From Phycisphaerales bacterium (GTDB lineage Bacteria > Planctomycetota > Phycisphaerae > Phycisphaerales > UBA1924): a stretch of 14,100 nucleotides of DNA. The translations under genes were made by a program, and so were the position numbers. Positions within the stretch are counted from its first letter, which is position 1. Every line of letters begins with the position of its first letter. Positions 1-5,152 of this stretch are shown in pieces. The notes under the pieces are model-generated. The model saw only the letters and a program-made list of their open reading frames with translations. It was not told where the DNA came from and did no database searches. The stretch is taken from contig JAUXUZ010000344.1 in the NCBI GenBank assembly GCA_030680655.1, forward strand, positions 1 to 14,100, read 5' to 3'.

Positions 1-17
1 ACCGACGGTACAAGTGC

Positions 18-60
18 GGTACCTCTTCCCCAACCGAGACGCCCTTGCGGGGTACCTCTT
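18..60. repeat. 10-base direct repeat GGTACCTCTT, two copies
   Basis: GGTACCTCTT occurs at 18-27 and again at 51-60, start to start 33 bases, about three helical turns. Both copies follow a TGCGG-like context (GCGG before the first, TGCGG before the second). The spacing would suit two binding sites on the same face of the DNA upstream of the sigma gene. It may also be chance, since the copies lie 160-200 bases before the start codon and beyond a possible terminator. Confidence 0.4.
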
Positions 61-78
61 GAACCACGCAACTCGACT

Positions 79-103
79 GAGGGCCGAGGGGCTCGCCCTC
101 TTT
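79..103 (+). terminator. Weak candidate terminator of an upstream gene
   Basis: GAGGGC (79-84) pairs with GCCCTC (95-100). An inner GAG/CTC pair (86-88 with 92-94) follows a one-base bulge and closes a GGG loop. Only TTT follows (101-103). The stem is good but the T tract is short. It could end a gene lying to the left of the window. No coding region was recognised in 1-222. Confidence 0.3.
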
Positions 104-146
104 GGACCAGAGAGCGGGGTAGTGTTTTCCCGGTCTGTTGGGCGCG

Positions 147-175
147 TTGCGCAAGTCGAGCCGATTCGATAGACT
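147..175 (+). promoter_or_regulatory. Possible promoter of the sigma factor gene
   Basis: TTGCGC (147-152) and TAGACT (170-175) are 17 bases apart, with partial matches to sigma-70 -35 and -10 boxes. The predicted start of transcription is about 40 bases before the TTG start codon. The match is weak in a GC-rich background. Autoregulated ECF genes often carry a GAAC-type -35 instead; none is convincingly placed here. Confidence 0.2.
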
Positions 176-222
176 GGTTCCGATCCTTTCCCGCTTTTGG
201 CCCTTCCCCTACAGAGGTCTCA

Positions 223-819
223 TTGGACACCCGCAGCGATGAACAACTGCTCTCGGCCTATCGCACGGGTGAGGCCGGTGCGTTGGAGCCGCTTATCCGA
301 CGGCACCACGATGACCTGATGCGGTTCCTCTACCACCTCACGGGGAACCGGGCGATCGCCGAGGATGTCTTCCAGGAAACGTTCCTGCAGATCCATCTTT
401 CTTCTGGGACGTTCGACGTTTCGAGACGCTTCAAACCGTGGCTTTTTACGATCGCCGCGAACAAAGCCCGTGATGTACTGCGTAAGAACGCTCGTCGGAG
501 GACCCTTGATCTCGACGCCCCCGTCGGTGGAGACGGGGATCAGGGCACGTTCGTGGACCTGATGCAGATGAAGGGGCCAACACCCGCTCAAGCGGTCAAC
601 ACGTCGGAACGTGACGCGTTGGTCCAGGCGGCGATTGCCCAGATGCCCTTGCTGCTTCGAGAGATCCTTCTGTTGGGGTACTTTCAGAAAATGTCTTACA
701 GCCAGATCGCCGATGCGCTGAACATCCCCCTCGGCACCGTCAAGAGCCGTTTGCACGCCGCCGTCGCTTCGTTCGCCAAGAAATGGGAAGAAGCCGGCCA
801 CGAAAAGGCCCAACGATGA
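223..819 (+). CDS. ECF-type RNA polymerase sigma factor
   Basis: This is a group 4 (extracytoplasmic function) sigma factor, which directs RNA polymerase to a small regulon. The 198-residue length is normal for the family. Region 2 spans about residues 21-90 and includes AEDVFQETF (46-54) and PWLFTIAANKARDVLRKN (72-89), the -10-binding part. Region 4 spans about 128-186, with the helix-turn-helix MSYSQIADALNIPLGTVKSR (157-176) that reads the -35 box. No region 3 or C-terminal extension is present. The start is TTG at 223, with AGAGGT (213-218) just upstream; DEQLLSAY close to the N-terminus is typical. No ATG, GTG or TTG occurs in frame further upstream in the window. Its stop overlaps the next start (ATGA, 816-819), so the two proteins are probably translated together, the usual arrangement of a sigma factor and its anti-sigma factor. 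The regulon cannot be told from the window. Confidence 0.93.
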   Translation: MDTRSDEQLLSAYRTGEAGALEPLIRRHHDDLMRFLYHLTGNRAIAEDVFQETFLQIHLSSGTFDVSRRFKPWLFTIAANKARDVLRKNARRRTLDLDAPVGGDGDQGTFVDLMQMKGPTPAQAVNTSERDALVQAAIAQMPLLLREILLLGYFQKMSYSQIADALNIPLGTVKSRLHAAVASFAKKWEEAGHEKAQR

Positions 820-2054
820 ACGTCGAATCCGACTTCCCGCACAACCGTCAACCCCAGCGTCTCTGCCCGCGGAGCAGCGAGGCCGTTGACGCGTTTGTAG
901 AAAGGGGGTTCGATATCGAGTCACTCGCCCCTGAGCACCGCGAGCGGTGTTCGTCGCTCTCCTCACTGCTGGGCAGATTGAAGCAGGGGCAAGTCCCCTG
1001 CTGCTGCGCCGACGAATCGGTCAGCCGTACGCTGGCGCGCGTCGCCGCCGCGAAGAGCCCTCAGCGATTTGATCTGTCCGACGCCGACGCCGACGCGATG
1101 GAGCTGCTCGTCGCCCACGGGTGGGACACACGGAGAGTCCCCGCGGCCATGCGTGCCCGTGCCGAGCGGCAGGCGCAGCTTCTCTCGTTGCTGGAAACCG
1201 CGGCGCCCGCGGGAGAATCATGCGACGCCCTTGTTGCGGCCACGCTGCGTCGAGTCGAACGAGAATCACAGAACCAGTCGCGCAGGATGCACATCCACGA
1301 ACCGGCGGCGGCGCAGCGCCGCACCCTCAGGTTGACCGACATCGGCGCTATCGCGGCGCTGCTGCTGGTGGCCGTTTCGGTCGCATGGCCGGCGCTATCG
1401 ACCGTGCGTCAGCGTGCGCAGCAGACGGCGTGCTTTGGAAACCTCGGCGCAATCGGCGAGGCCGTCGCCGCTTATGGGAACCAGAACCGATCGGCGCTGC
1501 CGATGGCAACCGCCTCGCTGGCCGGGAACACCTGGTGGAACGTCGGCCGGCCCGCTCAGAGCAACTCTGCCAACCTCTTCACACTCGCCCGCAACGGCTA
1601 CACCGCGCCGCAGCAACTGGCCTGCTGCGCAAACGCCGCGGCGAGGGAGTGCCGCTTCACCAGCGAGTGCCGCGACTGGCAGAACCTCGAGCAGGTTTCC
1701 TACTCCTACCAGAACCTGTTCGCGAACGACCGTCCGAATCTCGACAACCCAGGCAAGCCGTTCATCGTGCTCGCCGATCGCAACCCCGCAGTGCTGCGTG
1801 CCTTCCGCGGCGAGCGGGTGGTTTACGTCAACGAGAACTCGCCGAACCACCGCGGGAAGGGCCAGAACGTTCTTTACTCTGACGGTCACGGCGAATGGAC
1901 CGAGAGCCCTGTTGTTGATGGTGACAACATCTGGCTTCCACGTTCGATCGAGGACCTGATCGCCAGCGTGGGCAGGGGCGTTCGCCCGGGGCAGTCAGAC
2001 CCGCTCACCGGGATCGAAATCCCTGCAAAGTCGGACACGTTCCTCTGCCCGTAG
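816..2054 (+). CDS. Membrane protein: putative anti-sigma factor fused to a pilin-like (DUF1559-type) domain
   Basis: This 412-residue protein is probably the membrane partner of the sigma factor. The ATG at 816 overlaps the sigma stop; an in-frame start farther upstream would lie inside the sigma gene. Residues 20-150 hold two tandem copies of a helical module of about 55 residues (22-76 and 92-147). Both show AVD/AME, V..G(F/W)D, LAP/VPA, R.R, LL..L and TL.RV. One TM helix (about 174-195, GAIAALLLVAVSVAWPALST) runs into QTACFGNLGAIGEAVAAYGN, which closely resembles the segment after the N-terminal helix of planctomycete type II pseudopilins. The C-terminal end of the domain has the H...DG motif (NHRGKGQNVLYSDGH, 344-358). 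The prepilin peptidase site (GFTLIE) is absent, so it should stay in the membrane with the N-terminus in the cytoplasm. The extracytoplasmic part has several cysteines (206, 270, 271, 279, 285, 411). There is no HxxxCxxC zinc anti-sigma motif. Membrane topology and the pilin-like likeness are seen; the anti-sigma role is inferred. Confidence 0.7.
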   Translation: MNVESDFPHNRQPQRLCPRSSEAVDAFVERGFDIESLAPEHRERCSSLSSLLGRLKQGQVPCCCADESVSRTLARVAAAKSPQRFDLSDADADAMELLVAHGWDTRRVPAAMRARAERQAQLLSLLETAAPAGESCDALVAATLRRVERESQNQSRRMHIHEPAAAQRRTLRLTDIGAIAALLLVAVSVAWPALSTVRQRAQQTACFGNLGAIGEAVAAYGNQNRSALPMATASLAGNTWWNVGRPAQSNSANLFTLARNGYTAPQQLACCANAAARECRFTSECRDWQNLEQVSYSYQNLFANDRPNLDNPGKPFIVLADRNPAVLRAFRGERVVYVNENSPNHRGKGQNVLYSDGHGEWTESPVVDGDNIWLPRSIEDLIASVGRGVRPGQSDPLTGIEIPAKSDTFLCP

Positions 2055-2134
2055 GACGGGCTAATCGGCTGCGGAGTTGGGGGGAGGGGGCCCGGCTAGG
2101 GCGTTTCCCTTGTCGTACGAGCCGCTTCGACTGC

Positions 2135-2162
2135 TGGACCAACCAAGACAGCCCGCTATAAT
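2135..2162 (+). promoter_or_regulatory. Housekeeping promoter of rpmI-rplT
   Basis: A perfect TATAAT (2157-2162) lies 16 bases after TGGACC (2135-2140), a 4 of 6 match to TTGACA. Transcription would start near 2169, giving a leader of about 54 bases before rpmI. This is the best sigma-70 promoter on the plus strand of the window, as expected for ribosomal protein genes. It makes rpmI-rplT independent of the sigma operon upstream. Confidence 0.7.
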
Positions 2163-2165
2163 CGC

Positions 2166-2206
2166 GGCCCTGCCAGGCCCGCCCCGTGTGCGGTCTTTGG
2201 CAGGCC
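2166..2206 (+). promoter_or_regulatory. Leader hairpin before rpmI, candidate L20 control element
   Basis: CCTGCCA (2169-2175) pairs with TGGCAGG (2198-2204); GG (2166-2167) and CC (2205-2206) can extend the stem past a bulged C. Inside the 22-base loop CCGC (2179-2182) can pair with GCGG (2190-2193), giving a two-part stem. The element sits between the promoter and the rpmI Shine-Dalgarno (GGAG, 2211-2214). Ribosomal protein L20 is known to repress its own operon through structured leaders in E. coli and Bacillus. A similar role here is inferred from position and pairing only. If transcription starts at 2169 the outermost GG is not transcribed. Confidence 0.45.
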
Positions 2207-2222
2207 ATTCGGAGTTTCGCGC

Positions 2223-2549
2223 ATGAGCAAGAATAAACCGCACAAGGGCCTCCTCAAGCGCGTCCGCATCACCAAGTCCGGCTTGGTGAAGCACAAGAGC
2301 GCCAACAGCAAGCACTTGAAGTCGGGCAAGAGCCCCAACCGCCTGCGCCGCCTGCGCAAGGACAAGTTCGCTTCGAACGCCGAAGCCGGCGCGCTCGAGC
2401 GTCAGCTCCACCGCCGCCTGCGCGGGCGTGACCAGGACCGCGCCACGATCAAGCGCAGCCCGACGCCCGCTCAGAGCAAGGCCGCGAAGGCTGCCAAGGC
2501 CGAGAAGGCGGCTGCCGCTGAAAAGGCGAAGGCACCCGCTGGAAAGTAA
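2223..2549 (+). CDS. rpmI: 50S ribosomal protein L35 with a long Lys/Ala tail
   Basis: Ribosomal protein L35 is a small basic protein of the large ribosomal subunit. The family pattern is clear in residues 1-65: MSKNKPHKGLLKRVRITKSG, then VKHKSANSKHLKSGKSPNRLRR. The ATG at 2223 has GGAG at 2211-2214, spaced 8 bases. L35 is usually about 65 residues; this one is 108. The extra C-terminal part holds LERQLHRRLRGRD followed by a low-complexity Ala/Lys stretch (about 83-108) that looks disordered and would bind RNA by charge. rplT follows after 92 bases. The common partner infC is not upstream. Confidence 0.93.
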   Translation: MSKNKPHKGLLKRVRITKSGLVKHKSANSKHLKSGKSPNRLRRLRKDKFASNAEAGALERQLHRRLRGRDQDRATIKRSPTPAQSKAAKAAKAEKAAAAEKAKAPAGK

Positions 2550-2641
2550 GGACCCGTTTTTTTCATAACCCGCCTGTCGGGAACTAAGCAGGTCGCGCCC
2601 AGTGCCGACCTCCCCGCACCGGCACCGTCTGGAGTCTCGAT

Positions 2642-3016
2642 ATGCCACGCGTACGCAAAGGTTCAGCCCGCACACAGGCCCGCTCGCGTCTTCTGAAGAA
2701 GGCCCGCGGATACGTCGGTGAGTCCGGCAGCAAGAAGTGGAAGGCCAAAGTCGCGGTCATGACCGCTGGCGTCTACAGCTACCGCGACCGTCGCCTCCGC
2801 AAGCGCGACATGCGCTCCATCTGGATCACCCGCATCACCGCCGCCTGCCGCATGCGCGACACGCGGTACAGCCTGTTTGTCAACGGGCTCCGCCTGTCGG
2901 GCATCACGCTCAACCGCAAGATGCTCTCGGAAGTCGCCATCCACGACCCCAAGGCGTTTGACAAGATCGTCGAGACAGCCCTCGGCGCGATCAAGACGGC
3001 CAAGAAGGCCGCCTGA
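2642..3016 (+). CDS. rplT: 50S ribosomal protein L20
   Basis: L20 binds 23S rRNA early in large-subunit assembly and in many bacteria represses translation of its own operon. The 124 residues fit the family (about 117-120) with a slightly longer basic C-terminus. Diagnostic segments are MPRVRKGSARTQARSRLLKK at the N-terminus, YSYRDRRLRKRDMRSIWITR (45-64) and INAACR-like ITAACRMRDTRYS, then FVNGLRLSGITLNRKMLSE. The ATG at 2642 has GGAG at 2631-2634, spaced 7 bases, the same GGAGT box seen before rpmI. A strong terminator follows 25 bases after the stop. Confidence 0.97.
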   Translation: MPRVRKGSARTQARSRLLKKARGYVGESGSKKWKAKVAVMTAGVYSYRDRRLRKRDMRSIWITRITAACRMRDTRYSLFVNGLRLSGITLNRKMLSEVAIHDPKAFDKIVETALGAIKTAKKAA

Positions 3017-3041
3017 TCATCGGTCCGCAACAGATCCCACC

Positions 3042-3073
3042 CAGGCCCGGCCAACGCCGGGCCTGTTTCTTTT
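3042..3073 (+). terminator. Strong intrinsic terminator after rplT
   Basis: A perfect 10-bp stem (CAGGCCCGGC 3042-3051 with GCCGGGCCTG 3056-3065), a CAAC loop and the tract TTTCTTTT (3066-3073). It ends the rpmI-rplT transcript, so the genes from 3116 on need another promoter. Confidence 0.92.
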
Positions 3074-3102
3074 GATGCGGCGCCGTTACGCTTGCCGACT
3101 GC

Positions 3103-3107
3103 AGGAG
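3103..3107 (+). promoter_or_regulatory. RBS that fixes the M50 protease start
   Basis: AGGAG lies 8 bases before the ATG at 3116. It would fall inside the coding sequence if the in-frame TTG at 3092 were used, which argues for 3116. Confidence 0.75.
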
Positions 3108-3115
3108 ATGGCACG

Positions 3116-3802
3116 ATGTTCAGCAACTGGTGGGGACTGCACGTAATCGAGCTGTACAACCGGGAGTTTCCGAACCTCCCCAACGCGGGGCGCGTCGCGC
3201 TCGCCGCGTGGTTGACCTGGATCGTGGTCTCGATCGTCCTGCACGAACTGGCGCACGGCTGGGCGGCCATCCGCTGCGGTGACGACACGCCGCGGCTCAT
3301 GGGCCACATGACGCTCGATCCGATCAAGCACATGGGGTTCTACAGCCTCGTCGCGCTGGCCGTCTGCGGCCTGACCTGGGGCGCGATGCCCGTGAACGTG
3401 GAGAACCTGCGTCGGCGCCACGACGATGCGCTCGTCGCGCTGGCCGGGCCGCTCACCAACGTGCTGCTGGCGATCCTCTGCCTCGCCGCTTCGATACTGA
3501 GCAAGATCCTGTTGAGCGGCAACGCCCTCGACTACGCGACCATCGTCCTCTTTCTCGGGCTCGTGCTGAACTCCACGCTCGCTGTGTTCAATATGCTGCC
3601 AGTGCCGCCGCGGGATGGGTCCAAGGTTGTCGCCAGCTTCGTGCCGGTCTACCGCTCTTTCATCTACACCCCGGGTGCCGCGGTCGTGGGGCTGATCTTC
3701 GTCTTCACCATGGGCGGGATGGTCATCGCCCCGGTGGTTGCCTGGGTTCGCGTAAACGCAGCGGCGATCGAACGGGCGGTCCTGCAGGCGCTCGGATACT
3801 AA
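3116..3802 (+). CDS. M50-family (site-2 protease type) membrane metallopeptidase
   Basis: A 228-residue polytopic membrane protein of the site-2 protease family, which cleaves substrates within the membrane. The zinc motif HELAH (43-47) lies in the first TM segment (about 27-50). The second motif, NMLPVPPRDG (159-168), carries the aspartate ligand D167 and matches the family's NxxPxxxxDG pattern. Hydrophobic segments follow at about 76-95, 105-127, 141-160 and 187-210; AGP (110-112) is also typical. No PDZ or CBS domain is present, so it is a minimal form. The start is ATG 3116 with AGGAG at 3103-3107. It follows the rplT terminator and precedes apgM by 44 bases. The substrate is unknown. Family members often cut anti-sigma factors, and a putative one lies 1 kb upstream, but it is in a different transcription unit. 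Confidence 0.87.
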   Translation: MFSNWWGLHVIELYNREFPNLPNAGRVALAAWLTWIVVSIVLHELAHGWAAIRCGDDTPRLMGHMTLDPIKHMGFYSLVALAVCGLTWGAMPVNVENLRRRHDDALVALAGPLTNVLLAILCLAASILSKILLSGNALDYATIVLFLGLVLNSTLAVFNMLPVPPRDGSKVVASFVPVYRSFIYTPGAAVVGLIFVFTMGGMVIAPVVAWVRVNAAAIERAVLQALGY

Positions 3803-3834
3803 AGGCATTCCCCGCCGCGGGGCGCTCCTCAACC

Positions 3835-3840
3835 TACATT
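3835..3840 (+). promoter_or_regulatory. -10-like box just before apgM; possible leaderless start
   Basis: TACATT ends six bases before the GTG at 3847, so transcription from it would begin at or next to the start codon. No Shine-Dalgarno is visible in the 30 bases before the start. A short hairpin (CCCCG 3810-3814 with CGGGG 3818-3822) occupies the place of a -35 box. Suggestive only. Confidence 0.3.
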
Positions 3841-3846
3841 TGCCGC

Positions 3847-5151
3847 GTGAAATACGGCATCGTTATCGCCGATGGAGCCGCCGACTTCCCGATCGCTGAG
3901 CTGGGTGGTCGCACCCCGCTTCAGGCCGCAAAGACGCCATCGATGGACGCCGTAGCTCAGATGGGGCGCCTCGGCACAGCTCGGACGACGCCCGAAGGAT
4001 GGCTCACCGGGAGCGACGTCTGCACGATGTCGCTGCTTGGGTACGATCCCACCGTCTACCACACCGGGCGCGCACCGCTGGAGGCCGCGGCCCTGGGTGT
4101 GCCGATGGGGTCGCTTGACTGGATCTTCCGGGTGAATCTGGTGACAGTTGGCGAAGACGGAACCGCCGACGAAGGGTTGATGCTCGACCACTCGGCGGGC
4201 GCAGTGACTGACGCCGAGGCGCGAACACTGATCGCCGATCTCGCGGCCGTTTGGCTGGCGAAGGAACCCGAGCTGATGGCGTCGCTGGTTGTCTACCCCG
4301 GCGTGTCGTACCGCAACATCCTTGTGGACTCCTCAGGGCGGACGCACAAAGGCGTGAAGACAGTGCCCCCGCACGAGATCCCGCGCCAGCCGTGGGATGT
4401 TGCGCTCCCGCAGGGGAGCGGGACGGCCAAGGCGGCGGCGGATGTGCTCTGCCGGCTGATGGAACTCGCCGCGGCGTTCCTGCCCGGGCACGCGGTCAAC
4501 GCTGCGCGCCGGGCCGCCGGCAAACGCCCGGCCAACATGGTCTGGATCTGGGGGCAGGGCACCAGGCCCGCGATGCCGAGCTTCGCCTCGCGCTTCGGGT
4601 GCAGGGGCGCAATGACAACCGCCGTCGATCTGCTGAGCGGCATCGCCGCGCTGATCGGATGGGAGAAGCTGCCCGTGCCGGGCGCAACCAGCTACCACGA
4701 TAACGACTACGCGGGGCAGGGCAGGGCGGCGTGCGCTGCCCTCGACAGCTTCGATGTTGTGTGCTGCCACGTCGAGGCCCCAGACGAGACCGCCCACCAG
4801 GGCGATTGGAAGACGAAGGTGGCCGCGATCGAGGCGATCGATACACACGTGGTGGCGCCGATGCTTCAAAGGCTCATGTCGTTCGGTAGCGGGGAGCAGG
4901 GGAGCGGGGAAGGGTGGCGGATGCTGATCCTCCCGGATCACTACACGCTCTGCGCAACACGAAAACACGACGCGACTCCTGTACCATTCGCCATGGCCGG
5001 TTCGTACGTTCGCGCACACCGCACCGGTCCTTTCGACGAGGCCCACGCCAACGGGGCGGACCTCCAGATACCCAACGGGCACGAACTGATGGAGTTCTTC
5101 ATCAGCGGCGGGCGGGTCGCACCTCGGGGCAGTTCAAGGGGAACGCGCTGA
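3847..5151 (+). CDS. apgM: Archaeal-type cofactor-independent phosphoglycerate mutase
   Basis: Interconverts 3-phosphoglycerate and 2-phosphoglycerate in glycolysis and gluconeogenesis without 2,3-bisphosphoglycerate, using two metal ions and a phosphoserine intermediate. It belongs to the alkaline phosphatase superfamily, in the branch common in archaea and scattered bacteria. The 434 residues compare with about 400-415 usual. Visible motifs are VIADGAAD with metal ligand D9, GSDVCTMSLLGYDP (55-68) with the predicted nucleophile S56, GRAPLEA (74-80), HVEAPDETAHQGD (308-320), LPDHYT (362-367) and RKHDATPVPF (372-381). The GTG at 3847 gives the canonical MKYGIVIADG start; no Shine-Dalgarno is evident. 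A Gly/Ser/Glu-rich insert (about 347-357) is encoded by a short G-rich repeat. One base separates its stop from the next ATG, so the two are probably translationally coupled. Confidence 0.92.
   Translation: MKYGIVIADGAADFPIAELGGRTPLQAAKTPSMDAVAQMGRLGTARTTPEGWLTGSDVCTMSLLGYDPTVYHTGRAPLEAAALGVPMGSLDWIFRVNLVTVGEDGTADEGLMLDHSAGAVTDAEARTLIADLAAVWLAKEPELMASLVVYPGVSYRNILVDSSGRTHKGVKTVPPHEIPRQPWDVALPQGSGTAKAAADVLCRLMELAAAFLPGHAVNAARRAAGKRPANMVWIWGQGTRPAMPSFASRFGCRGAMTTAVDLLSGIAALIGWEKLPVPGATSYHDNDYAGQGRAACAALDSFDVVCCHVEAPDETAHQGDWKTKVAAIEAIDTHVVAPMLQRLMSFGSGEQGSGEGWRMLILPDHYTLCATRKHDATPVPFAMAGSYVRAHRTGPFDEAHANGADLQIPNGHELMEFFISGGRVAPRGSSRGTR
4888..4910 (+). repeat. Short tandem G-rich repeat inside apgM
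   Basis: Imperfect copies AGCGGGG / AGCAGGGG / AGCGGGG in a row, encoding GSGEQGSGE between helix LQRL and the conserved WRMLILPDH strand. It probably forms a surface loop and could vary in copy number between strains. Confidence 0.6.
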
Positions 5152-5152
5152 A

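Noticed and set aside
1..222. The reading frame of the sigma factor stays open to the left edge
   Set aside because: It contains no ATG, GTG or TTG in frame before 223, and the translation (rich in Arg, Pro, Gly) does not resemble a sigma factor extension. The protein already starts at the usual place.
220..966. 248-codon minus-strand frame over the sigma gene
   Set aside because: Antisense to a well-supported gene; no domain recognised.
2557..2563. T7 run between rpmI and rplT as a terminator
   Set aside because: No stem precedes it; the only small stem (CCCG/CGGG) lies after it. rplT has no separate promoter that I can see.
3810..3822. CCCCG-CCG-CGGGG hairpin after the M50 gene as a terminator
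   Set aside because: The stem is five pairs with a three-base loop and no T tract follows.
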